Assembly: GCA_016764035.1 (NCBI GenBank)
Contig: JAESSQ010000272.1
Coordinates: 1 to 15,316, forward strand
Source: Gammaproteobacteria bacterium
GTDB lineage: Bacteria; Pseudomonadota; Gammaproteobacteria; SZUA-229
DNA length: 15,316 nucleotides
Direction of reading: 5' to 3'
Both the position numbers and the translations under genes were made by a program. This document shows positions 1 to 6,027 of the stretch, one piece after another. Under the pieces are notes generated by a model. That model saw only the letters and a list, made by a program, of their open reading frames with translations. It did no database searches and was not told where the DNA came from. Position 1 is the stretch's first letter. The number at the start of each line of letters is the position of its first letter.

Positions 1-20
1 CGAGCCTCGCTTTTTTTATT
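1..20 (+). terminator. Right half of a probable terminator cut by the window edge
   Basis: The window opens with GAGCCTCGC followed by seven T residues. This is what the descending arm and U-tract of a plus-strand rho-independent terminator look like. The ascending arm would lie outside the window, so the hairpin cannot be confirmed. Confidence 0.35.
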
Positions 21-184
21 TCCATACAAAACCCACGCCCGCTATATAGATCGTAAAAAGGTCATTAACTTCCTGTTTAATACGTAAATTAATTGTTAGG
101 TTGTGATCAACATATAAACGTGTAAATACACAGACATATCGATCTTGTCGGTTATCAATAATAGAAATAATTCGAGCGAGTTAT

Positions 185-286
185 TTGAATAATTCTGCAA
201 ATATTAAGACGATTAAAGTCAAAGGTAAGTTTGATGATAATAACGTAACCATGACCGTTGGTGGTTTACGTGTGGTTTTAAGATAG
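185..286 (+). other. Short open frame, possible gene end or remnant
   Basis: This frame is open from about position 107 to a TAG at 284-286 and contains no ATG before its protein-like part. A TTG at 185 could start a 33-residue peptide. The reading has alternating charged and beta-prone residues (KTIKVKGKFDDNNVTMTVGG), which looks more protein-like than random frame. A strong plus-strand terminator follows 20 bases later, so some plus-strand transcript probably ends here. It could be the 3' end of a lost gene, a small gene with a rare start, or chance. I do not recognise a family. The rest of 1-339 holds no gene I can support. Confidence 0.25.
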
Positions 287-306
287 GTCTTAATGTGCGA
301 TATTGT

Positions 307-341
307 AAAACAGATGTTGAGTTAATCAGCGTCTGTTTTTT
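307..341 (+). terminator. Rho-independent terminator, stronger on the plus strand
   Basis: Arms at 307-320 and 326-339 pair over 14 positions around the 5-base loop GTTAA, and a run of T residues follows. On the plus-strand RNA two positions are G-U wobbles; on the minus-strand RNA the same positions become A-C mismatches, so the hairpin is better in the plus direction. It abuts the stop codon (340-342) of the minus-strand gene at 340-1737, so it may serve both directions. Confidence 0.7.
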
Positions 342-1737
342 ATGTTCCCTGTTTGAATAGACCGCGTTCATTGATTATATTTGCGACATCTTGTGGCACC
401 TGCGTTTGCCATGAAGCATCACCGTTACGAATTTTTTCAAACACCGCATCGGCATGAATCGATAAGTTATTTTGATCAACAGTATCCAGATTACGGATAA
501 ATTTATTTTCTATTAGATGACTGTATAGGTGCTGTAAGTGTTTTTGTACTTTCAGGTCATGCATGGTTGTTAGTTCACCGGTAGTTTGTATCGAAGGGCA
601 AACGTACAGGCGCATGTCATTGCGAAATAATCGACCGAAGGCTTCGAGGATGCCGCCGTCAAGATTTTCGTAATATTTTTCATTAAATATCTGGCGTAGT
701 GTAGGTACACCTAATGCTATGGCAACAGGTTTGTTGGTTTGTTCGAAGAGATACTGCGCTAAGCGGTAAAACTCGGCGTAATTTGAAATCATCACGTTCT
801 TACCAAGTGCACATAAAATGTCGATACGCTGTAAAAAATCTTCGATATTGATATCGTCACCGTATGTCAGATTTTGTAGAGTCATCTCACTTAATACGAT
901 TACTTCATCTCGGTTCACATCGGTTTCGTTACAAAAAGCTTCGTAGGCGCAATCGAGTAAATCGATGTTTAATTTAGTCGGTGGTCGAAACCGACTGCGC
1001 TCAATCAGAACGGCTTTTTTATAGAGTGCCTCGGCCGGTTGCACTAATTTACCATCGGACTGGAACATTGCGGCATGTGTTAAGCCTAGTTGCACAAGTT
1101 TTAGTGCCATTAAACGATTGTCGATTTGTTTAAATGCAGGACCGTTGAAATCAATCATATCGATTTCAAGCTGATTGGTAGAAAGATTATCCATCAGCGA
1201 CGTGAGCAGCGCTGTTGAATCACGGTGTTTATAGTGTGCGCCATAGATAAGGTTGACGCCAAGTATGCCTAATGCTGTCTGGTCTAATGTGTTGGTACTG
1301 CCTTTTAAGGCAACATGCAGATGAATTTCTGACACCATTTCGTGTGGACATGTTTGAAACCGAATGCCTAACCATCCGTGTCCCGAACGTTGCTGTGCAT
1401 AGTTAAACGTCGTTACCGTGTTTGCAAAAGAGAAAAACGTACAACCAGAAGCTTTATCATCACTAAGTCGCTTATCCAGTAAATTGTATTCGGTTTTTAA
1501 CATGGAATGTAGTCGTTCACGACTAACGTAACGTTGGCAGGTTCCATAGATAGAATCACTGAATTGCATATCGTAGGCAGACAACGCTTTTGCAATAGAG
1601 CCTGCCGCGCCACCGACTTTAAAAAACCAACGAGCAGTTTCCTGTCCGGCGCCGATTTCAGCAATCGTGCCGTAGTTATTTTTGTCCATGTTCAGAGCTA
1701 AGGCTTTGTGATACGTATCATTTACTGCGTCATTCAT
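340..1737 (-). CDS. Conserved 465-aa protein of unknown function
   Basis: I recognise the family by its pattern: EIGAGQE at residues 27-33, WFFKVGGAAGSIAK at 37-50, SAYDM at 53-57, RYVSR at 69-73, HGWLGIRFQ near 119, then long conserved stretches including NLIYG, DNRLMALKL and ENLDGGILEAFGRLF. Homologues occur across several bacterial phyla and carry inconsistent database names (for example nicotinate-nucleotide adenylyltransferase or TonB-dependent receptor). I see no signal peptide, membrane segment or beta-barrel pattern, so the receptor name looks wrong; I also see no HxGH nucleotidyltransferase motif. It is probably soluble and cytosolic. The ATG at 1737 is kept because the conserved part starts about 20 residues later; no Shine-Dalgarno is visible. 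It is a single gene, divergent from the TfoX-like gene across about 110 bases. Confidence 0.85.
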   Translation of the reverse strand: MNDAVNDTYHKALALNMDKNNYGTIAEIGAGQETARWFFKVGGAAGSIAKALSAYDMQFSDSIYGTCQRYVSRERLHSMLKTEYNLLDKRLSDDKASGCTFFSFANTVTTFNYAQQRSGHGWLGIRFQTCPHEMVSEIHLHVALKGSTNTLDQTALGILGVNLIYGAHYKHRDSTALLTSLMDNLSTNQLEIDMIDFNGPAFKQIDNRLMALKLVQLGLTHAAMFQSDGKLVQPAEALYKKAVLIERSRFRPPTKLNIDLLDCAYEAFCNETDVNRDEVIVLSEMTLQNLTYGDDINIEDFLQRIDILCALGKNVMISNYAEFYRLAQYLFEQTNKPVAIALGVPTLRQIFNEKYYENLDGGILEAFGRLFRNDMRLYVCPSIQTTGELTTMHDLKVQKHLQHLYSHLIENKFIRNLDTVDQNNLSIHADAVFEKIRNGDASWQTQVPQDVANIINERGLFKQGT

Positions 1738-1803
1738 GTGTTATAACCGTAAGAAATTGTTGTTCTCTTTATATCGAATCCAGTAGTAGAATCTTTAATA
1801 AAA

Positions 1804-1812
1804 AGAGGAGGG
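1804..1812 (+). promoter_or_regulatory. Strong Shine-Dalgarno far upstream of the TfoX-like gene
   Basis: AGAGGAGGG is nearly a full anti-16S match but lies about 35 bases before the ATG at 1847, too far to serve it directly. It is about 9 bases from a GTG at 1821, which opens a very short frame ending inside the ATGA at 1847. Confidence 0.4.
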
Positions 1813-1820
1813 TGATCGTA

Positions 1821-1850
1821 GTGATTTATTATCATTTCATATCTAAATGA
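1821..1850 (+). CDS. Possible 9-residue leader peptide coupled to the TfoX-like gene
   Basis: GTG at 1821 starts the frame MIYYHFISK followed by TGA at 1848-1850, which overlaps the ATG of the next gene as ATGA. The AGGAGG at 1806-1811 sits at a good distance for this GTG. The arrangement resembles translational coupling, in which ribosomes ending the leader restart at the overlapping ATG. The TfoX-like gene itself has no Shine-Dalgarno at a normal spacing. The frame is short enough to arise by chance, and the call rests only on the position of the Shine-Dalgarno and the overlap. Confidence 0.25.
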   Translation: MIYYHFISK

Positions 1851-2203
1851 CGACAACAAAAAAAGATAAAGCCTTTGTTTCATATATCGTCGAATTAATG
1901 CAGGGACTTGGGCCGGTACATGCAAAAAGCATGTTTGGTGGACATGGTCTTTTTATTGACGGCTTGATGTTTGGTTTAATTGCTGACGGCGTTGTTTTTC
2001 TGAAGGTAGATAAAGAAAACGAGCCTGATTTTATCGATAATGGACTGGATGCTTTTATTTATATGAAAAAAGATAAAGCATTTAAGATGTCTTACTACCA
2101 GGCGCCAGAAGAATCTTTAGAGGATGGCGAAGTGATGGCTGTGTGGGCGAATAAAGCGTATTCGGCAGCGTTGCGAGTAGCGGCTAAAAAACCAAAGAAG
2201 TAG
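1847..2203 (+). CDS. TfoX/Sxy N-terminal domain protein
   Basis: The 118-residue product matches the TfoX N-terminal domain: an N-terminal helix, then the hallmark MFGGHGLF at 29-36, MFGLIADGVVFLKVD at 41-55, a FKMSYYQAPEE segment and a closing helix with a lysine-rich tail. The C-terminal helix-hairpin-helix-like domain of full Sxy/TfoX is absent, as in the common single-domain family. Full-length Sxy is a competence co-activator acting with CRP; for single-domain members the role is not established, so I give no symbol. The start is fixed because TAA (1844-1846) directly precedes the ATG in frame. It converges with the histidine phosphatase gene across 32 bases, with no clear terminator between. 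Confidence 0.85.
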   Translation: MTTTKKDKAFVSYIVELMQGLGPVHAKSMFGGHGLFIDGLMFGLIADGVVFLKVDKENEPDFIDNGLDAFIYMKKDKAFKMSYYQAPEESLEDGEVMAVWANKAYSAALRVAAKKPKK

Positions 2204-2235
2204 CTGCTTAGAATTACGCTATTGCAAACGTTGTT

Positions 2236-2829
2236 TTATTTCGTGCCTTGAATAATAAGCTTTGCAGGCATGTTGTCTTCGATAGCTGTACGAATAATCG
2301 CGCCATATTCAATTTTAAGACGACTGTATACATTATCAAGAGACATCTTTAACACATTTGCAGTAATGGCTCGGGCAACCCCGGCATGTGCCACAATCAA
2401 AACATGTTTGTCTTGATGTTGATTAGCGATATTAAGGTAAGCCTGCCAAACGCGATCTGAAAAAACATCGAGCTGCTCCGCACCGCTGGGGCGATTATTA
2501 ACCGGGTCGAGTAAAAACTTGTTTAGTGCTTCACTGTCTTCGGCAAGAATGTCATCAGGTGTTTTCCCTTCCCACTCGCCAAAGCCGATTTCTTTTACAT
2601 TGTCTTCAACGGTTATTGGTATTGATAAGCTGTTTGCTAGTTCCTTGCTGAAATCGAGGCAACGCGTTAATGGTGACGATACGATATGTTGCCATGGTGG
2701 TGATGCAGGCATGGCTGAGCGCATTTGTCGCCAGCCTTTTTCTGTTAGTGGGTCGTCAATATTGTTGCCGCGATAGCGTCTGCCACCTACAGGTTCGCCA
2801 TGTCGAATTACATCAATGTATGTAGTCAT
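2236..2829 (-). CDS. Histidine phosphatase family protein (phosphoglycerate mutase-like)
   Basis: The product (197 residues from the ATG at 2829) has the RHG signature at residues 9-11, with His10 as the expected phosphorylated residue. It also has the second Arg in SSPLTRC (Arg56), the acid in KEIGFGEWEG (Glu79) and the second His in VAHAG (His147). The whole catalytic set is therefore present. The family covers phosphatases such as alpha-ribazole phosphatase and small-molecule or sugar phosphatases; no cobalamin genes are nearby, so the substrate is unknown. The frame extends to a TTG at 2874, but that would overlap ampE and add 15 residues ahead of the conserved beta-strand, so I prefer the ATG. 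It starts 25 bases after the ampE stop and is probably the last gene of an ampD-ampE operon. Confidence 0.87.
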   Translation of the reverse strand: MTTYIDVIRHGEPVGGRRYRGNNIDDPLTEKGWRQMRSAMPASPPWQHIVSSPLTRCLDFSKELANSLSIPITVEDNVKEIGFGEWEGKTPDDILAEDSEALNKFLLDPVNNRPSGAEQLDVFSDRVWQAYLNIANQHQDKHVLIVAHAGVARAITANVLKMSLDNVYSRLKIEYGAIIRTAIEDNMPAKLIIQGTK

Positions 2830-2854
2830 AAATTTATTGTGAAGATATAGATAA

Positions 2855-3697
2855 CTAGTTAAGAATGCCGCCAAGTGTTAATACAGCCAGAATACTAATC
2901 CAAACGATAATTGCTCGAATTACAAGTGTTTGCGCCGTATAGATACTTGCGAGTTCGTCGCCGTTTTCTACCTTTTGCATCGCACCGAGGCCAGTAGTTA
3001 TCAGCACGTCGTTATTGCTTTGTGAAAAATCGCTTGCATAGGCGCGATTTTTATAAGCATGATAGGCGCAGTCAAAATTACCGATAAGGGCGTAACCTGC
3101 AGCAAGCATACGTGCGGGAACCCACGCCATAAGGGAATGTATGTAATCTGAAAATTCAGCCAATGCATTAAATTCAATCTGTTTACTAAGCTCGCTAATC
3201 AGGCGGTAAGTCATACAGCCCAATGGGCCAAGTATAATAAACCAGAAGATGGTGGCAAAAATGCGTTCGTTAGCGATATATAAAATAGCACGTGTCACAT
3301 CACTGGTCTGTTGGTCAGGTAAGGGTGAGGCGACTGAACCGGTGATGGTGCCTGCATAGTGTAAAGCGTCATCGTCGTCGCCCATGGTTCTTGCGTGGAT
3401 ATAAGCTTCTATATCCGTACTTAAACAGGCGGGGCCCAGGCAGTAGATAAAGACAATGACACCAAATATAAATGCTGGCAGGTTAAATAAAAAATCATCG
3501 AGTATCACCTGCATTCCTAGAAATAATAAAAAAGGTGGCGTGATAATAATAATGAATTGTATGGCTGGTGTGAACTTACCCGCCACTTGTTGAATTTTTT
3601 GTACGTAAAATTCAAACCATGTCATGTCGCGTAAATCATGCAAATGACGAAAAGTACGATCGAGAAAGAGGCCAAGAATGATAGATATTAATGCCAT
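2855..3697 (-). CDS. ampE: AmpE-like inner-membrane protein
   Basis: The 280-residue product has hydrophobic segments near residues 1-12, 45-65, 70-92, 147-168 and 258-277, as expected for an AmpE/CobD-CbiB-type membrane protein. The N-terminus (MALISIILGLFLDRTF followed by a WFEFYV region) and the ANERIFATIFWFIILGPLG segment are characteristic. AmpE is an inner-membrane protein encoded with AmpD and linked to beta-lactam sensing; its biochemical role is poorly defined. It lies 87 bases downstream of ampD on the same strand and just before the histidine phosphatase, so the three are likely co-transcribed. No Shine-Dalgarno is visible before the ATG. The call rests on both protein features and ampD synteny. 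Confidence 0.85.
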   Translation of the reverse strand: MALISIILGLFLDRTFRHLHDLRDMTWFEFYVQKIQQVAGKFTPAIQFIIIITPPFLLFLGMQVILDDFLFNLPAFIFGVIVFIYCLGPACLSTDIEAYIHARTMGDDDDALHYAGTITGSVASPLPDQQTSDVTRAILYIANERIFATIFWFIILGPLGCMTYRLISELSKQIEFNALAEFSDYIHSLMAWVPARMLAAGYALIGNFDCAYHAYKNRAYASDFSQSNNDVLITTGLGAMQKVENGDELASIYTAQTLVIRAIIVWISILAVLTLGGILN

Positions 3698-3784
3698 AAA
3701 CTGATGTTATTCTTTATTGTTATTAATCAGAGTTATCGTTTGTGTAACTATAGCGGTTTCTCTGTGGTTTGACTATGAATGAAC

Positions 3785-4339
3785 TCAAGAGTGGTTGTTA
3801 ATAATGCCATCGAGTGTGTTCCAGTCAAAGCCGCTGCCGGGGTCTTTTTTGCGACCCGGTGCAATGTCGCTATGTCCTGTTATGTGGTCTGCAATTTTCG
3901 GGTAGGTGTTACGTAATGCAATAATGAGTTGCCCGAGTTTTTCATACTGTATATCTTCAAATTCATCTGTGTCTGTGCCTTCCAGTTCGATACCGATGGA
4001 AAAATCATTGCAAACATTGCGTCCTTCAAACATTGACTGGCCGGCATGCCATGCGCGTTCATTAAAGGGTACAAACTGCACGACTTCACCTGTGCGCTTG
4101 ATTAGTATATGCGCCGAGACCTGCATCTGGTGTATTTCATTAAAATAGGGGTGTGCGTCTTTATCTAATCGATTTTGAAAAAAACGCTCGATATGGTCAC
4201 CGCCATAATGTCCCGGCGGCAAACTAATTGAATGAATGACAATTAAGTCGATGGCTGTATTTTCAGGGCGGTTATCTTTATTGGCAGAGGGGCATTGTTG
4301 GCATTTGTCGAGTAGACCAGTTGTTGGGTGTGTTTTCAT
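3785..4339 (-). CDS. ampD: 1,6-anhydro-N-acetylmuramoyl-L-alanine amidase AmpD
   Basis: The 184-residue product is a cytosolic zinc amidase of the N-acetylmuramoyl-L-alanine amidase 2 family. It removes the peptide from anhydro-muropeptides during cell-wall recycling, which keeps AmpR-type beta-lactamase inducers low. The zinc ligands are His36 (VIHSIS), His156 (GHSDIAPGRK) and Asp166, with Glu118 and Lys164 as catalytic residues. Each is offset by two from the Citrobacter freundii enzyme (His34, His154, Asp164, Glu116, Lys162). The segments RAWHAG and CNDFSIGIELEGTD are typical, and the length matches the family. It is first in the ampD-ampE-phosphatase operon. A perfect TATAAT lies six bases before the ATG, so the mRNA might be leaderless. 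A degenerate second copy lies at about 5530-5998. Confidence 0.96.
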   Translation of the reverse strand: MKTHPTTGLLDKCQQCPSANKDNRPENTAIDLIVIHSISLPPGHYGGDHIERFFQNRLDKDAHPYFNEIHQMQVSAHILIKRTGEVVQFVPFNERAWHAGQSMFEGRNVCNDFSIGIELEGTDTDEFEDIQYEKLGQLIIALRNTYPKIADHITGHSDIAPGRKKDPGSGFDWNTLDGIINNHS

Positions 4340-4345
4340 TGTTTT

Positions 4346-4351
4346 ATTATA
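4346..4351 (-). promoter_or_regulatory. Candidate -10 element for ampD
   Basis: On the minus strand TATAAT occurs six bases upstream of the ampD ATG. If used, transcription would start at or beside the A of the ATG, giving a leaderless mRNA. No good -35 hexamer is found 17 bases further up (TACAAT), so this may be chance in AT-rich DNA. Confidence 0.3.
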
Positions 4352-4638
4352 GGTTCATCGGCTTTATTATTGTACATTGTTGTATTTGTAGCGCAGTGGC
4401 TAACGGTAACAGTACAAATGTATATATGTATGCGTTAACTGGGTAAGTTGTCGGGTGTGTTTCGTCATTTGTTAGAACAATCGACCTAAAGTTGGTCGCG
4501 TTGTAAGATTTATTGACAGTTAAAATTTTAGCTGATTACATAGTTTGGCGAGTCCATAACTTATTTATTTTATAAAAAAATATACAGAAATGTGCGAGGC
4601 GTTTTGTGTTTGCGTGGTTCTTTTTTACATGTTACTTG

Positions 4639-4655
4639 TAATCGCGAAGTGATTA
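4639..4655. repeat. Inverted repeat upstream of the sigma-54 promoter
   Basis: TAATC at 4639-4643 and GATTA at 4651-4655 are perfect 5-base arms around a 7-base spacer. It lies about 160 bases before the predicted start of transcription of the PEP-CTERM gene. It is the weakest of three inverted repeats in this stretch and may be chance. Confidence 0.25.
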
Positions 4656-4670
4656 TTGGAGATAATGTTA

Positions 4671-4688
4671 TAAATGTAAAAACATTTA
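4671..4688. promoter_or_regulatory. Inverted repeat, candidate enhancer-binding-protein site 1
   Basis: TAAATGT-AAAA-ACATTTA is a perfect 7-base inverted repeat with a 4-base spacer. It lies about 125-140 bases before the predicted start site, the usual place for upstream activator sequences of sigma-54 promoters. A second inverted repeat follows immediately. That an activator of the PrsR type binds here is inference. Confidence 0.4.
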
Positions 4689-4706
4689 ACAAAAACAGGG
4701 TTTTGT
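4689..4706. promoter_or_regulatory. Inverted repeat, candidate enhancer-binding-protein site 2
   Basis: ACAAAA at 4689-4694 and TTTTGT at 4701-4706 form 6-base arms around a 6-base spacer, directly after the previous inverted repeat. Its centre is about 115 bases upstream of the predicted start. Its sequence differs from the first repeat, so the two need not bind the same protein. Confidence 0.35.
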
Positions 4707-4785
4707 GTCATTATTTTTTACACTTACACTATGCTACCGCGATGAAAAAAATTAAAACAATATAAAAAACAATTAGTTGCGGTAT

Positions 4786-4801
4786 TGGCACGCATGTTGC
4801 A
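4786..4801 (+). promoter_or_regulatory. Sigma-54 (RpoN) -24/-12 promoter of the PEP-CTERM gene
   Basis: TGGCACG-CATG-TTGCA matches the sigma-54 consensus (TGGCACG, four bases, TTGCA/T) at every defined position, with the correct GG-to-GC spacing. The -12 GC at 4799-4800 places the start of transcription near 4812, about 38 bases before the ATG at 4850, in the correct orientation. Sigma-54 and the PrsK/PrsR two-component system are known to go with PEP-CTERM/exosortase systems. Expression should need an AAA+ activator bound upstream. Confidence 0.88.
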
Positions 4802-4849
4802 TTATTACACACGTAACATAAAATTTTATTAATAAAAAAAGGAAAGGAA

Positions 4850-5413
4850 ATGAAGAAATTTATTATTTTATTTGTATTTTTGTTTGCAGGTTCTGCAAAT
4901 GCGGGAATCATCAACGATTTCACTGGCGGTTATGATGTGTCCAACTGCACTGTATCACTAGATGGTGGTTCTATTAGTACAATAGCAGCACCATTTGCTA
5001 TTATCGAAGTAAGCAGTAATGTTAATGGCAATAATTTTGGCGGCCCCTTCGCAAGTACAGATTTTACTATTGCGTCTTTAGGTAATGGATTAGTGAGTTT
5101 TGGCTGGTCTTACGCTACGGTTGACGTTGATGGATCCGAATTTGATTCGTTTGGATGGTTGTTAAATGGCGTTTTTACACAAGTTACAGTTGATGGCCTA
5201 TTTGGAGCACAATCAGGTTCAGCATCTTTTCTTGTATCAATTGGTGATATATTTGGATTTAGCGCACAAGCAACGGACTCTTCTTTCGGTTCTGCAACTA
5301 CAGTAATCGGTGGTTTTTCTGCTCCCGTTGGCGTTCCTGAGCCAGCAATTTTGGCTTTACTTGGACTTGGTCTAGCTGGTATTGGTTTTTCTAGAAAGAG
5401 AAAACATAGCTAA
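4850..5413 (+). CDS. PEP-CTERM sorting domain protein (exosortase substrate)
   Basis: The 187-residue product starts with a signal peptide (MKKFIILFVFLFAGSANA, predicted cleavage after Ala18). It ends with a PEP-CTERM signal: VPEP at 162-165, a hydrophobic helix about 166-180 and a basic RKRK tail at 182-185. The mature part, from GIINDFTGGYDVSN on, resembles a recurring PEP-CTERM subfamily: glycine-, serine- and valine-rich beta structure with FGWLLNGVFTQV, an SGSASFLV strand and FGSATTVI. It should be exported by Sec, cut at the PEP motif by an exosortase (not in this window) and released or attached at the surface, often with exopolysaccharide. Cys33 is the only cysteine. GGAAAGGA just before the ATG is one of few good Shine-Dalgarno sites here. 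It is monocistronic, between a sigma-54 promoter and a terminator. Confidence 0.93.
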   Translation: MKKFIILFVFLFAGSANAGIINDFTGGYDVSNCTVSLDGGSISTIAAPFAIIEVSSNVNGNNFGGPFASTDFTIASLGNGLVSFGWSYATVDVDGSEFDSFGWLLNGVFTQVTVDGLFGAQSGSASFLVSIGDIFGFSAQATDSSFGSATTVIGGFSAPVGVPEPAILALLGLGLAGIGFSRKRKHS

Positions 5414-5436
5414 GCTATAATTTTAGTCGCATGATT

Positions 5437-5466
5437 AAAAAAGCCCCGCATATGCGGGGCTTTTTT
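5437..5466. terminator. Strong bidirectional rho-independent terminator
   Basis: A perfect 30-base palindrome: six A, GCCCCGCATATGCGGGGC, six T. It lies 23 bases after the PEP-CTERM stop codon and works equally on both strands. It insulates the PEP-CTERM transcript from the ampD-like pseudogene beyond. Confidence 0.95.
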
Positions 5467-5529
5467 ATGCCTACATTATTCGCTCAGAATAATAAAAGCT
5501 TTACATTATCAATGATTAATACACTATCC

Positions 5530-5998
5530 TTCAACTTGATATTATTTATATTGAGGCTAAGTATGGCGTAATGTTTTGATTAGCTGGCCCGAGTTTTTTA
5601 TACTGTATATCTTCAAACTTTTCCGTATCTGTGCCTTCTAGCTCAATACCGATGGAAAAATCATTGCAAACATTGCGTCCTTCAAACATCGACTGGCCGG
5701 CATGCCACGCACGTTCATTAAAGGGTACAAACTGCACGACTTCACCTGTGCGCTTGATTAGTATCTGCGCCGAGACCTGCATCTCGTGTATCTCATTAAA
5801 ATAACGGTGTGCGTCTTTATCTAATCGATTTTGAAAAAAACGTTCGATATCGTCACTGCCATAACGCCCCGGCGGTAGACTGATCGAATGGATGACGACT
5901 ACGTCGATAACGGTATTTTCAGGTCGATGATCTTTGTTGGGTGTGTCGTTTTTGTTGATAAAGTATAGTAAACCAAAAGCTTAGCCAGTTTTGATCAG
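5530..5998 (-). pseudogene. Decayed second copy of ampD
   Basis: This is a same-orientation duplicate of the ampD at 3785-4339. A hand alignment over about 354 bases gives roughly 89-90% identity, about 97% in the middle and 80-85% at the ends. The ATG has become ATC (5996-5998) and codon 5 has become TAA. The frame is then open through IHSISLPPG, RAWHAG and CNDFSIGIELEGTD. An extra base near ampD codon 137 shifts the frame. In the restored frame a TAG replaces Tyr146, and similarity ends within a few codons. The region with zinc ligands His156 and Asp166 is absent, so no amidase can be made. A 78-codon frame at 5546-5782 begins at an internal Met and lacks His36. Many central differences are at third codon positions, suggesting selection for some time before decay. 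Confidence 0.92.
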
Positions 5999-6027
5999 TT
6001 AATTACACACATGATATAACGGATTAA

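Noticed and set aside
394..410. Second sigma-54-like element, TGGCACC-TGCG-TTTGCC
   Set aside because: The spacing between the GG and GC elements is one base too long, and it lies inside the 465-aa gene with no gene correctly placed downstream.
2204..2235. Terminator between the convergent TfoX-like and phosphatase genes
   Set aside because: Only a 3-base stem with a T-rich end is visible.
2519..2776. Plus-strand open frame of 85 codons
   Set aside because: It is fully antisense to the histidine phosphatase gene, whose catalytic motifs are clear.
2830..2874. Longer version of the histidine phosphatase starting at TTG 2874
   Set aside because: The 15 extra residues overlap ampE and precede a normal family start at the ATG (2829) with the RHG motif at residue 9.
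4478..4502. Inverted repeat around CGACC and GGTCG
   Set aside because: The arms are only 5 bases with mismatches inside and outside, and it lies about 310 bases from the promoter; not better than chance on inspection.
5546..5782. A real 78-residue protein in the second ampD copy
   Set aside because: It starts at an internal Met, lacks both ends of the enzyme and all zinc ligands, and runs out of frame at the end; pseudogene is the better reading.
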